Shown here in pieces: positions 46,812 through 55,447 of a DNA stretch of 64,000 bases; the stretch's first letter is position 1; each line of letters opens with the position of its first letter. The translations under genes and the position numbers were made by a program. The notes under the pieces are model-generated. The model was not told where the DNA came from and did no database searches. It was given only the letters and a program-made list of their open reading frames with translations. The stretch comes from Saccharomonospora amisosensis (GTDB lineage Bacteria > Actinomycetota > Actinomycetes > Mycobacteriales > Pseudonocardiaceae): contig NZ_JAAOYM010000001.1 in the NCBI RefSeq assembly GCF_011761185.1, positions 4,588,001-4,652,000 on the forward strand, in the 5' to 3' direction.

Positions 46812-48198
46812 GAAGGTGTCGTCCCGGTGAGGACTGGTTTATCAGCACGATGCAATGCCTCCCGCTCCGGTTGTCGTGTCCATAGACGGGAAAGGAATCG
46901 ACGCACTTGTTGGGAGTTGGTATCGACTGGGCGGAGTCGTTTCACGATGTCGCGCTCGGCAGACCTGATAATGGGATCGTCGAACAGTTTCGTATCGACC
47001 ACACCGCGGCCGGTGTGGGCCGGTTGATCGCTCGGTGCTTGGAGTTGGAAACCGACCCGGCTGATGTGCGTGTTGTGTTGGAAACCCGGCACGGTGTATT
47101 GGTCGAGGCATTGACCGACGCGGGGTTTACCGTGTTGCCGGTCAACCCTGACCTGGTCGCCCGCCGTCGTGGCCCGGCGAAGAAGAAAGACGACGCCGAA
47201 GACGCCCGGATCTGTTGTTTGCTGGCGTTGGATCAGTTTCTGGAATTGCGGAAGTTGATCCCGCACGGCAATCTGGCTGGCGAATTGCGTTCGATCGCCC
47301 GCGATGACGAACGAGCGGCCCGGGACCAGCGGCGGCTGCTCAACCGTCTTCGCGCCGATCTGCTGGCCACTTTCCCGGCCGCGCTGACCATCGCCGGTGA
47401 CGATCTGGGCAGCCCTGTCATGCTGAAACTGCTGGCCACCTGGCCCACACACGCCCAACTCGCCGGCGCCGGTACCGACGCGATCGAGTCCTTCGCGCGG
47501 TCTTCCCGACACGGCTGGCCGGACCGGTTCGCCGCCCGTGTTGCCGACGCCCTCACCGTCGAGCAACTCCCGGTTCGCGATTACCTGATCCGCGCGAAAG
47601 CCACCACAATCTCGTTGACCGCGACCCAGCTTCTCGCGTTGCGTGAGGCTCGGAAATCGTGGGAACGCCGCATGGCAGAACTGCTCCTCGGCGACACCCG
47701 GTACGGCCGCGCCAAACAACCCAGAAATCCCGATCCGGGAAAAGCGATACCGGGCGGTGACATCTACCTGAGTTTCCCCGGACTTGGGGACATCCTCGCC
47801 GCCCGGATCGCCGGAGAGATCGGGGATCACATCGAGCAATTCGACACCCCGAACGGGCTGCAATGCTACGCCGGAACCGCACCCGTAACCCGACGATCCG
47901 GCCGCAGCGAGCTCGTCATCGCCCGCCGCCTGGCCCATAACCGATATCTCGGCACCGCCGTGCACCAATGGGCCTTCTGCACCCTCACAACCTCGACCTG
48001 GGCGCGCGAGTTCTACGACCGGAAAATCACCGCCGGAAAAGCACACCACAGCGCCCTGCGCGCCCTCGCCAACCGCTGGCTGGAAATCCTCTGGCACTGC
48101 CTCACCAAAGGCATCCGCTACGACGAAGCCGTACACATACGCAACCGATCCAAAACCCTCCAAACAGCTACCGCCGCCTGAGGTTGACAGAAGGTGTC
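46812..48198. mobile_element. IS110-family insertion sequence
   Basis: The transposase gene (46907-48181) is flanked by 9-bp direct repeats GAAGGTGTC at 46812-46820 and 48190-48198, giving a ~1.4-kb unit of the family's usual size. IS110 elements normally lack terminal inverted repeats and do not make simple duplications, so the outer limits are tentative. It lies upstream of the six-gene operon and 3' of glmM. The flanks 46716-46906 and 48182-48365 hold no other gene. Confidence 0.6.
46907..48181 (+). CDS. IS110-family transposase
   Basis: 424 residues from TTG 46907; an in-frame stop lies just upstream and GGAAAGGA precedes it. The DEDD RuvC-like domain starts VGIDWAESFHDVAL, with VVLETRHGVLVEAL and KKKDDAEDARI acidic sites. 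The C-terminal Tnp2-type domain has SFPGLGDILAARIAGEIGD and CYAGTAPVTRRSGRS with the conserved nucleophile Ser. Intact, so the element may still be active. Its codon use, with many TTG and GTG in variable positions, is slightly less GC-biased than neighbours. Confidence 0.93.
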   Translation: MLGVGIDWAESFHDVALGRPDNGIVEQFRIDHTAAGVGRLIARCLELETDPADVRVVLETRHGVLVEALTDAGFTVLPVNPDLVARRRGPAKKKDDAEDARICCLLALDQFLELRKLIPHGNLAGELRSIARDDERAARDQRRLLNRLRADLLATFPAALTIAGDDLGSPVMLKLLATWPTHAQLAGAGTDAIESFARSSRHGWPDRFAARVADALTVEQLPVRDYLIRAKATTISLTATQLLALREARKSWERRMAELLLGDTRYGRAKQPRNPDPGKAIPGGDIYLSFPGLGDILAARIAGEIGDHIEQFDTPNGLQCYAGTAPVTRRSGRSELVIARRLAHNRYLGTAVHQWAFCTLTTSTWAREFYDRKITAGKAHHSALRALANRWLEILWHCLTKGIRYDEAVHIRNRSKTLQTATAA

Positions 48199-48365
48199 TC
48201 ACGGCAGCCCCCCTCATTCGGTTGCTCGACGTTTGTGGTCGCCGTATACGACGCACCGAAACGAGAGGCGGTGCCGTCGCTAATGCACAGAATCTACCGA
48301 TCTGTTCGCTTCCTGTACGCCGGTTGCGGCATTTGCGACACGAAGTTCGCCAGTAATCGGGAGCG

Positions 48366-49700
48366 CTAGGACACGGACGAAACGACTCCCGCGAGCCGGT
48401 CGGCGGCCGCCTGCGCCGTGTCCTCCGCGGGTGCCTCGACCATGACCCGCACGAGCTGCTCGGTCCCTGATGGGCGCAGCAGCACGCGACCCTCCTCACC
48501 CAGCTCGGCGGTGACGGATTCCACCGCCTCCTTCACAGTCGGCGAGTCGGCGACCGCCGCCTTGTCCGTGACACGGACGTTGACGAGTACCTGCGGGAGC
48601 CTGCGCATAACGCCCGCGAGCTCCCTCAGCGGTTTGCCCGTCTCGGCGACGCGGCTCATCAGGCGAAGCGCTGTGAGCAATCCGTCACCGGTGGTGGCGT
48701 AGGCGGGGAGCACCACGTGCCCGGACTGCTCACCACCCAGGGAGAACCCGCCCGCACGAAGCTCCTCCAGCACGTAGCGGTCACCCACAGCGGTGGTGCG
48801 CAGCGTCACGCCATGGTCTCGCATCGCCAACCGCAGCCCCAGGTTGCTCATGACCGTCGTGACCAGCGTGTTCTCGGCGAGTTCGCCCGCATCGGCCATA
48901 GCGAGCGCCAGGATGGCCATGATCTGATCACCGTCGACGAGGCCACCCTCGGCGTCCACGGCAAGGCAACGATCAGCGTCTCCGTCGTGAGCGATACCGA
49001 GGTCAGCGCCATGTTCGACAACAGCCGCGCACAGCGCCTCTGGATGGGTGGAGCCGCAGCCGTCGTTGATGTTGATCCCGTCCGGGTCGGCGTGCAGGGT
49101 GATGACATCGGCGCCCGCCGCGCGATACGCCTTGGGTGCGGCGTTGGAGGAGGCACCGTTGGCGCAGTCGACCACCACGCGCAGGCCCTCGAGCGGCTGC
49201 GGCGTGGCCGCCAGAAGGTGTGCCACGTAGCGGTTCACCGCGTCCGGCACGTCGGATACTCGACCGATCTGGGCACCGGTCGGCCGTTCCGGGTGGGAGG
49301 AGAGACCGGCCTCGATCTCGTCCTCGATGCCGTCGGGGAGCTTGTGACCTCTTTCACCGAACAGCTTGATGCCGTTGTCTGGCATCGGATTGTGCGACGC
49401 GGAGATCATGACCCCGAGATCGGCGGCGAGATCGCTCACCAGGTAGGCCACGGCCGGAGTGGGGAGCACTCCGACCCGCAGCACGTCCGCGCCTGCTGAC
49501 GCGAGTCCCGCGACCACGGCGGCTTCCAGCATCTCGCCACTCGCGCGCGGGTCCCTGCCGACGACAGCCACCGGACGATGGGAGCGGTCGTGTGCCGCGA
49601 GCACCCTCGCCGCGCTCGCGGCTACCGAAAGCGCGAGCTCGGGCGTGAGATCGGCGTTGGCGAGGCCGCGTACCCCGTCGGTGCCGAATAGGCGAGCCAT
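48366..49700 (-). CDS. glmM: Phosphoglucosamine mutase
   Basis: 444 residues. Isomerises glucosamine-6-P to glucosamine-1-P for UDP-GlcNAc. [12 protein letters not shown] start, the phospho-Ser loop [15 protein letters not shown], the metal site [20 protein letters not shown] sugar-binding loop and [13 protein letters not shown] phosphate site. It lies downstream of rplM-rpsI as in mycobacteria. Two palindromic repeats lie upstream of its start. Confidence 0.97.
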   Translation of the reverse strand: MARLFGTDGVRGLANADLTPELALSVAASAARVLAAHDRSHRPVAVVGRDPRASGEMLEAAVVAGLASAGADVLRVGVLPTPAVAYLVSDLAADLGVMISASHNPMPDNGIKLFGERGHKLPDGIEDEIEAGLSSHPERPTGAQIGRVSDVPDAVNRYVAHLLAATPQPLEGLRVVVDCANGASSNAAPKAYRAAGADVITLHADPDGININDGCGSTHPEALCAAVVEHGADLGIAHDGDADRCLAVDAEGGLVDGDQIMAILALAMADAGELAENTLVTTVMSNLGLRLAMRDHGVTLRTTAVGDRYVLEELRAGGFSLGGEQSGHVVLPAYATTGDGLLTALRLMSRVAETGKPLRELAGVMRRLPQVLVNVRVTDKAAVADSPTVKEAVESVTAELGEEGRVLLRPSGTEQLVRVMVEAPAEDTAQAAADRLAGVVSSVS

Positions 49701-49781
49701 GTCCTCGACCTCCGTCTTCCTGACGACCCGAACAACCTAGCGACCCCGCCCACCGCCTCCCCTACCGGCACGCCCAGACCG

Positions 49782-49799
49782 CGTTTTGCCCGCTAAACG
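49782..49799. repeat. 18-bp palindromic repeat, copy 11
   Basis: CGTTTTGCCCGCTAAACG, identical to copy 10, between rpsI and glmM, paired with copy 12. Confidence 0.85.
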
Positions 49800-49823
49800 C
49801 GCACCGCCGATCCGCGCGTACCG

Positions 49824-49841
49824 CGTTTAGCAGGCTAACCG
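49824..49841. repeat. 18-bp palindromic repeat, copy 12
   Basis: CGTTTAGCAGGCTAACCG; the centre is AG instead of GG or CC, the only such deviation seen. Confidence 0.8.
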
Positions 49842-49867
49842 TGGTACGCGACAGGGGCCTGACAAAG

Positions 49868-49905
49868 ACCAAGCGCCCACCCTCAGCAGGGGGTGGGCGC
49901 TTGGT
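49868..49905 (-). terminator. rplM-rpsI terminator
   Basis: ACCAAGCGCCCACCC (49868-49882) and GGGTGGGCGCTTGGT (49891-49905) form a perfect 15-bp stem with an 8-nt loop, followed on the minus strand by CTTTGTC. It lies 18 bp past the rpsI stop. Confidence 0.88.
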
Positions 49906-49923
49906 TGGTATGACTGCGGCGCG

Positions 49924-50412
49924 TCAGCGCTTGCTGTACTGCGGAGCCTTCCTTGCCTTCTTGAGGCCGTACTTCTTCCGCTCTGTGGAACGTGCGTCTC
50001 GGGTCAGGAAGCCCGCCTTCTTCAGCGCCGGCCGATCCTCGCTGTCGACCTCTGCCAGGGCGCGCGCGATAGCAAGCCGCAGCGCACCCGCCTGCCCGGA
50101 GATTCCGCCGCCGTTGAGGTTGGCGACGACATCGAAGGAATCGGGCTTCTCGACCGTGACCAGCGGTTCTCGAATGAGCTGCTGGTGCACCTTGTTCGGG
50201 AAATATTCCTCAAGGCTCTTGCCGTTGAGCTTGAACTGGCCACTACCGGGTACGATCCGCACCCGGACGACCGCCTCCTTGCGGCGACCGACCGTCTGCG
50301 CGGTGCCACCGGCGGCACGAGACGGCTTCGGCGCGGCCGGCGTCTCGCTGGTCACGACCGCGTCCTGAGCGGCCTCGGTCTCGGTGCTGGTCACAGACTG
50401 TTCCTCACTCAC
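49924..50412 (-). CDS. rpsI: 30S ribosomal protein S9
   Basis: 162 residues from GTG 50412, overlapping rplM by 4 bp. An acidic/Thr-rich ~35-residue N-terminal extension precedes the S9 core ([38 protein letters not shown]). The universal basic tail ends [12 protein letters not shown] and reaches the ribosomal P site. Such extensions are common in actinobacteria. Confidence 0.97.
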   Translation of the reverse strand: MSEEQSVTSTETEAAQDAVVTSETPAAPKPSRAAGGTAQTVGRRKEAVVRVRIVPGSGQFKLNGKSLEEYFPNKVHQQLIREPLVTVEKPDSFDVVANLNGGGISGQAGALRLAIARALAEVDSEDRPALKKAGFLTRDARSTERKKYGLKKARKAPQYSKR

Positions 50413-50861
50413 TGGGTCACCTGAGCGATCTTGGTGATCTCACGCGGCTGGGGCTGCTGCGCGGCGTGCGGGTGGTCAGGGCCCGCATAGACCTTGAGCT
50501 TCTTCGCCTGCGCGCGGCCCAACTTGTTCTTCGGCAGCATGCCCTTCACGACCTTCTCAACCAGCCGTTCCGGACGTGAGTCCAGCAACTCACCGAAGGA
50601 GCGCTTACGCAGACCACCAGGGTAGCCGCTGTGGCGGTAGGCGAACTTCTGGTCACGCTTATTGCCGGTGAGCGCCACCTTCTCAGCGTTGACGATGATG
50701 ACGAAGTCACCGGTGTCCACGTGCGGGGCGTAGGTGGGCTTGTGCTTGCCGCGCAGCAGCGTGGCGACCTCGGTCGCGAGCCGGCCGAGCACGACATCCT
50801 CGGCATCGATCACGTGCCAGGCACGAGTGACATCGCCGGGCTTGGGGCTGTACGTGGGCAA
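50409..50861 (-). CDS. rplM: 50S ribosomal protein L13
   Basis: 150 residues from TTG 50861 (GAGG upstream). [51 protein letters not shown], and [21 protein letters not shown] are typical of L13. First gene of rplM-rpsI. Confidence 0.97.
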   Translation of the reverse strand: MPTYSPKPGDVTRAWHVIDAEDVVLGRLATEVATLLRGKHKPTYAPHVDTGDFVIIVNAEKVALTGNKRDQKFAYRHSGYPGGLRKRSFGELLDSRPERLVEKVVKGMLPKNKLGRAQAKKLKVYAGPDHPHAAQQPQPREITKIAQVTQ

Positions 50862-51046
50862 GGGTCTACCTCGTCGTCAACTTGCTTGTGGGGTCAGTGC
50901 GGGCTGAACGCGTGCTGCCAGCGCGCACAACAGCTTATGAAGATACCCGGTCACCTCAGGCAAGGTGAAGCGGGGGTCTGCTGAGCCCCCTCATACTAGT
51001 GTCTGCGGCGACACGCGGTGGTGAGACTTTCCGGGGGCCAAGAACA

Positions 51047-51937
51047 ATGACACAGCGAGTACGCAGGCTCATCACTCTCGGTGCCGCGTTGGTGCTCATA
51101 GCGGGTTGTTCGCCAGGGCGAGCGGGCACCGCCATCCCCGACGGCGACGAAGTCACGCGCTACGTCAACGCCAAGTTCACCGCGACACTGGATCGACTCG
51201 ACGACGAAATCTCCAGCCGTGACCCGCGGAAGAGCACCCATCGATCGTTCACTCGCATCGACGACAAGAAGGCCGACACCACCTACACAGCCATCCAAGT
51301 GGGCAGCCCACCATCACGGCTGTACAAGAACCACTCGAACCGGGACTCATCGGACTACCGCGACTACTTCCATCCCGCCGGCAGTGATGTGGAATACGTC
51401 TTCCTCGGGCCAGAGTACGCCAGCCTCGCGCCGACACCGTGGGTTTCGATGCCTTACGACGGAGCCGGACTAAACAACTGCTTCTGGGGCGGCTACGCCT
51501 CACTCTGCAAGATGCTTGCTGCCGTGTCCACCGCCACGCAGAACGGTGAGGCCGACAAGCAACAGGCGAAGAACCTCGTGGACGGCAGTGTGGAGCTCGT
51601 CGCCGAGATCCCGCTCAGTGAGTTCCTGAACCAGCGGGTCGTCGTGCTTCCTGACTGGGCATTGGCGCGAATCAGCGACCAGATGCGGAAGGGGATGCTG
51701 CGCGCCCAGATCAGGCTCGGTCCCGACGGAAAACTGCAGGAGATCAGGATGACCGGCAAGATCTCCGACGGTGAGCACGAGGTTCAGATCAACGAGCATT
51801 ACCAAGTACAGGACCCGCCCACGGAGGAGGAACTGCCCAATGTTCCGCCTCCAGAGCAGTTGACCGTCTTGACGGCCGAGGCGGAGGTCGACGACTTCTA
51901 TGATCGGATGAACGAGATCACCAGCGCTGGCGGCTGA
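51047..51937 (+). CDS. Lipoprotein of unknown function
   Basis: 296 residues from ATG 51047. Type II signal peptide with lipobox LIAGC, lipidated Cys near residue 20. The mature protein is acidic, with an early DGDEVTRYVNAKF, a central SPPSRLYKNHSNRDSSDYRDYF, and a beta-rich C-terminal half (AQIRLGPDGKLQEIRMTGKI). No family is recognised. It lies between rplM and the esx genes, where M. tuberculosis has none, and with its neighbour is probably an ESX-4-region accessory. Confidence 0.82.
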   Translation: MTQRVRRLITLGAALVLIAGCSPGRAGTAIPDGDEVTRYVNAKFTATLDRLDDEISSRDPRKSTHRSFTRIDDKKADTTYTAIQVGSPPSRLYKNHSNRDSSDYRDYFHPAGSDVEYVFLGPEYASLAPTPWVSMPYDGAGLNNCFWGGYASLCKMLAAVSTATQNGEADKQQAKNLVDGSVELVAEIPLSEFLNQRVVVLPDWALARISDQMRKGMLRAQIRLGPDGKLQEIRMTGKISDGEHEVQINEHYQVQDPPTEEELPNVPPPEQLTVLTAEAEVDDFYDRMNEITSAGG

Positions 51938-51977
51938 CAGCCGAACTCAGCACCAGCAATTGCAGAAAGGGTTGCCG

Positions 51978-52469
51978 ATGACACAGCCGACCGGGCAGCC
52001 GGGGGGCTGGTGGCGACCGCCGCCTACCCCGCGGCCGTACGGGCAGCCGCCCACACCACCGCCCGGGCAGCAGCATGCAACCGGTAATTACGGGGGCGGG
52101 TTCCAAACCCAGTACCAGGGACTGGGCGCATTCGGCACCGCCGAGGTAAGGCAGCGGAAACCGAGAAAACGCTTGCTGATCAGCACCATTGTCGTGCTCG
52201 CACTCGCAGGTGGCGGCCTGACCGCGTGGTGGTTCGGCCCGTTCCGCAACGATGTTCTCGACCAGCAGTCGCTCCAGGAAGGAGTGGCTACCGTGCTGCG
52301 GGACAACTACGGCGAACACAACATCAAGAACCTGCATTGCCCCGCGGATCAGCAGACCACGACAGGACACACCTTCGAATGCTCGGTCGAACTCGGAGAT
52401 CGGAAAACGGCCGTGCCGATCCGGATCCTCAACGACAAACCTGAATACGAAGTCGGCGCGCCACGGTAG
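51978..52469 (+). CDS. DUF4333-type membrane-anchored protein
   Basis: 163 residues from ATG 51978 (GAAAGG upstream). Cytoplasmic Pro/Gly/Gln-rich N-terminus (GQPGGWWRPPPTPRPYGQPP), one membrane helix (LLISTIVVLALAGGGLTAWWF) after basic residues, and a C-terminal ~70-residue domain with LHCPADQQTTTGHTFECSVEL. The paired Cys and pattern match DUF4333. It lies 40 bp after the lipoprotein gene, so both may face the wall together. Confidence 0.82.
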   Translation: MTQPTGQPGGWWRPPPTPRPYGQPPTPPPGQQHATGNYGGGFQTQYQGLGAFGTAEVRQRKPRKRLLISTIVVLALAGGGLTAWWFGPFRNDVLDQQSLQEGVATVLRDNYGEHNIKNLHCPADQQTTTGHTFECSVELGDRKTAVPIRILNDKPEYEVGAPR

Positions 52470-52476
52470 CGCGAAA

Positions 52477-52515
52477 AAGGGTGCGGGACTGGCAAGCTGC
52501 CGATCCCACACCCTT
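52477..52515. terminator. Convergent terminator before esxT
   Basis: AAGGGTGCGGGA (52477-52488) and TCCCACACCCTT (52504-52515) form a 12-bp stem with one mismatch and a 15-nt loop, between the DUF4333 gene and the esxT-like gene. Confidence 0.7.
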
Positions 52516-52526
52516 ATCGAGACGGC

Positions 52527-52814
52527 TCAGAACATGCCCTGGATGCTCTTGTCGGTGCCCTGGTAGCCGTCGGCGATCTGAGGCAGCGCCGTGGCGATCT
52601 GCGCCAGCACCTGCTTCATCTCGTCCAACGACTGGTTCCACTGGTTCTGGCAGTGCTGCCACGCCTCCATGGCCTCACCGGACCAGGAGTCGACCAGCGG
52701 GGCAAGCCTGGCCTTGAGGTCCTCGAACAGCGCGTCGAGTTCAGAACCGGTCTTGTTGCAGTCCTCTGCCGCCGTGTGAATGGTCGCGTAATCAACAACG
52801 ATGCCCTCGGGCAT
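52527..52814 (-). CDS. esxT: WXG100 protein, EsxT-like
   Basis: 95 residues. Helical hairpin with the W-x-G turn in DSWSGEAMEAWQ and a C-terminal Y-x-x-x-D export signal (DGYQGTDK). It pairs with the next gene, which encodes the other half of a likely heterodimer. The place beside rplM and the Rv3446c-type gene matches esxT of the M. tuberculosis ESX-4 locus. Confidence 0.88.
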   Translation of the reverse strand: MPEGIVVDYATIHTAAEDCNKTGSELDALFEDLKARLAPLVDSWSGEAMEAWQHCQNQWNQSLDEMKQVLAQIATALPQIADGYQGTDKSIQGMF

Positions 52815-52866
52815 TTTTTACCTCCGCTTGAGTTGAGAAAGTCTTGGCGATTCGATGGGCGCTAAC

Positions 52867-53184
52867 TCACAGGCCGCCGAGCGTGTTGCCGATGTTGCTG
52901 ATGGCGGAGTTCTGCTCCTCCTCCGCCTGCTGGTACTTGACACCGGACTGCTGGAGCAGCTCACCGATGTTGCCGAGGGCCTCGTTGAGCTTCCTCGTCT
53001 TCTCGTCGAAGGACATCATGACGTTCTGAAAGGCCTTCGCCGCCTCGCCCTGCCAGCCCGCCTGCGTCGCCTCGATGTTGTTGCGCAGGGTGTTCAGGTT
53101 CTGGTCCATCGACGCCTTGATCTCGTCGACATCCTGGTATGCCTGCTGAAACTGTTCCGGTGTTCCGGTGAAACCGCCTGCCAT
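52867..53184 (-). CDS. esxU: WXG100 protein, EsxU-like
   Basis: 105 residues. W-x-G in AGWQGEAAKAFQNV and Y-x-x-x-E signal in VKYQQAEEEQ. It lies 52 bp upstream of the esxT-like gene, so the two are cotranscribed and probably exported as a dimer by the EccC motor encoded nearby. Assigned by order to esxU. Confidence 0.88.
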   Translation of the reverse strand: MAGGFTGTPEQFQQAYQDVDEIKASMDQNLNTLRNNIEATQAGWQGEAAKAFQNVMMSFDEKTRKLNEALGNIGELLQQSGVKYQQAEEEQNSAISNIGNTLGGL

Positions 53185-53357
53185 CGGGAGTGACCCCCTT
53201 CGCTCGTGGTTGGCCCGTACGTGAATCGTTTCGTACTGGCCCTACGACGCAGACATTGCCACGGCAGGTTCCTCGCTGTCGCGGTATGCCTCCAAGTAGT
53301 TGCTAGCGTGAATGCTCCAATTCGGAAACCCGTACCCGCCAACAGCCACCGACATCG

Positions 53358-53375
53358 CGTTTAGCGGGCAAACCG
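53358..53375. repeat. 18-bp palindromic repeat, copy 13
   Basis: CGTTTAGCGGGCAAACCG, in the gap between the Hsp70-like gene and esxU. Direct repeat of copy 14, 52 bp away. Confidence 0.85.
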
Positions 53376-53409
53376 CGGTGGGCTGGCCCTGCATGGCGCA
53401 CGTCGACCG

Positions 53410-53427
53410 CAGTTAGCGGGCAAACCG
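53410..53427. repeat. 18-bp palindromic repeat, copy 14
   Basis: CAGTTAGCGGGCAAACCG, 19 bp past the stop of the Hsp70-like gene. Confidence 0.82.
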
Positions 53428-53445
53428 TGGTTGCGACCGCGACGG

Positions 53446-55344
53446 TCAGTTGGTGAACTCGAGTGTGCGGACGATCTGCTCGCACGCTTGCTGCACGCGG
53501 CGCGGCATCTCGGCCTCCTGACAGCCCACGCTGACCTGGGCCGTGCCGTGTGCGAGCACGTACCAGTTCACCGTCGCCGCCGGCTTCGTCTCCGTGTAGT
53601 AGATGACATCGCGACCGGCGAAGGCATGGTGTTCGGCGAAGTCGCTGTACACATCCGGCTTGTCGTCGGCCTGATCGCGCAGTTCGCGGGCTAACCGTGC
53701 TCGATTGGAACCGCCGTCGTAAGAGAGAACGAACTCCTGTACCACTACCAAATCGTCGTCCTCGCTGGTCTGGGCCTCGCGGGGTTTGACCACGACCTGC
53801 CGGTCGGCGACGTTGTCACCCGTCTGAGTCCAGTCCGCGGGCGCGACAAACTTGTAGGAGTACTGCGCGAAGGTTCGCCCTTCAGCGGCCGCCCGATCGT
53901 CGCCACGCGACACCACGAGCACCGTCGTGATCACCGCAACGGCTACCGCGGCAGCGACCGCGATCCCCCACAACAGCGCCCGACGGCGCGAGCGTGGCGT
54001 CCTAGCGGGACTCAGCGGTACCGCGGGCGGATGGAGGTGCGGGGGCGACGGCGGAGCTGCCATCGGCCTGCCCTGTGCGGGCTGCCGCGGGAAAGGTCCA
54101 CTCGCCGGCGGCCCCTGCCGGACCGGGTAACCAGGCCTGGCCACGACATCCGTCCGCCGGTCCTGTGCGCGCATCGGTGCACCGAACCGACCCTGCGAGC
54201 CGGTACCCGGCAGCATGCCTGTCCGGTCGGGAATCACCTGTACGGCTCTCAGCGCACCCCGCGCAACGACCGTTTCCGGCTGATCGAGAGTGGTTGGTAC
54301 CACACCGGTGCGCTCGTGCACCAACCGCGAGACCATGGGTATCCTGCTTGAGCCGCCGACGAGGAAGATCGCTGTCAGCTGCTTGGGCCGAAGCCCCGCC
54401 GCCTCGATCGTCTCGCTCGTCAACTCGACGGCGCGTCCGAGTCGGTTCGCGATGAGTCGCTCGAGGTCCTCCCTCGTCACGTGAGCATCGGCGAACGGTG
54501 GTGGCATCGGCACATCGGTGTAGGCGTGCCGCGACAGCGTTTCCTTCGCGCCGCGCACGTCCTGCCGCAACACCCGTCTGCGGCGACGATCCGTCAGCTC
54601 GCGACCAGTCACCAACTGCTCCCATGCGTCCGGATCGGCGTCCGACACCAGGGAACCAACGTGTTCCAGCAGTACCTGATCGATATCGGCTCCACCGAAG
54701 GTCGGGTCACCGCGGGTGGCGAGGACCTCGAAGGCACCGTTGCGGTGGCCCGACACGCGACGCACCACGCTCACATCGATCGTTCCGCCGCCCAGGTCCA
54801 GCACCGCCAGCACATCGCCCGGTTTCCCGCTGAACTCGACCGTGCGGTCCTGATTGACGTCCGTCGGCGCGAAGGTGGCCGCATGAAAGACCGCCGCCGC
54901 CACCGGTTCGGGTACCAGCGCGACCTCCCGGGCGAGTTGCGCCGCGGCCTGGCGCAACAACCGGGTCCGCACGGCCCCCCACTCAGCAGGGTGCGTCAGG
55001 ACCAGCAGCGCTACTTCGGCGCCTCCCGCGAGCCTGCGGGCCTCGGACACCGCCCGCCTCAACACGGCATTCACCACGTCGACGACACTCAACACCGTGT
55101 CGCCGAGTAACAGTTCGCCCTCGTCGATTCGCCGCTTGGGCGTGGGTTCGAACCGAGACGGGTCCACGGCAGCCTGTCGCTCCGCCTCCTGGCCGACGAA
55201 GAGCGTGCCATCCTGTGCGGCGTAAACGGCCGAGGGCAACAGCGGCTGGCCGTCGACCACCACCACCTGAGGTTCTCGACCGTTCACAGAGGCGACGACA
55301 CAGGTGCTCGATGTCCCGAAGTCCACCGCCACCCGTAAGGTCAC
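53446..55344 (-). CDS. Hsp70-like ATPase fused to a type VII secretion-associated domain (Rv3446c-like)
   Basis: 632 residues. The N-terminal half is an actin/Hsp70 ATPase domain: VAVDFGTSSTCVVASV phosphate loop, VLDLGGGTIDVSVV, GGADIDQVLLEH and FLVGGSSRIPMV. There is no substrate-binding domain. Instead a Pro-rich linker and one membrane helix (LLWGIAVAAAVAVAVITTVLVVS) lead to an outer domain matching the type VII secretion-associated Rv3446c family. It is the ESX-4 locus protein between esxU and eccC. Palindrome copy 15 lies in its coding region. Confidence 0.9.
   Translation of the reverse strand: MTLRVAVDFGTSSTCVVASVNGREPQVVVVDGQPLLPSAVYAAQDGTLFVGQEAERQAAVDPSRFEPTPKRRIDEGELLLGDTVLSVVDVVNAVLRRAVSEARRLAGGAEVALLVLTHPAEWGAVRTRLLRQAAAQLAREVALVPEPVAAAVFHAATFAPTDVNQDRTVEFSGKPGDVLAVLDLGGGTIDVSVVRRVSGHRNGAFEVLATRGDPTFGGADIDQVLLEHVGSLVSDADPDAWEQLVTGRELTDRRRRRVLRQDVRGAKETLSRHAYTDVPMPPPFADAHVTREDLERLIANRLGRAVELTSETIEAAGLRPKQLTAIFLVGGSSRIPMVSRLVHERTGVVPTTLDQPETVVARGALRAVQVIPDRTGMLPGTGSQGRFGAPMRAQDRRTDVVARPGYPVRQGPPASGPFPRQPAQGRPMAAPPSPPHLHPPAVPLSPARTPRSRRRALLWGIAVAAAVAVAVITTVLVVSRGDDRAAAEGRTFAQYSYKFVAPADWTQTGDNVADRQVVVKPREAQTSEDDDLVVVQEFVLSYDGGSNRARLARELRDQADDKPDVYSDFAEHHAFAGRDVIYYTETKPAATVNWYVLAHGTAQVSVGCQEAEMPRRVQQACEQIVRTLEFTN
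53680..53697. repeat. 18-bp palindromic repeat, copy 15 (inside a gene)
   Basis: CAGTTCGCGGGCTAACCG, within the Hsp70-like coding frame (Arg-Leu-Ala-Arg-Glu-Leu). It could be a chance coding match. Confidence 0.55.
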
Positions 55345-55447
55345 CAGCCGCTCCCACCAATCGCGATTCCGTACTGAAGCACTCTGTCAGATGGGCTCCG
55401 ACCCCGCCTGTGGTGGATACGCCGTGTCGCCCGCGATCGGCAGAAGG

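Noticed and set aside
46712-48499. 595-codon minus-strand frame opposite the transposase
   Set aside because: No recognisable domain. The plus-strand IS110 transposase explains the region.
50862-51046. Possible short genes between rplM and the lipoprotein gene
   Set aside because: No frame has both a start with a ribosome-binding site and any recognisable feature. It is probably the divergent promoter region.
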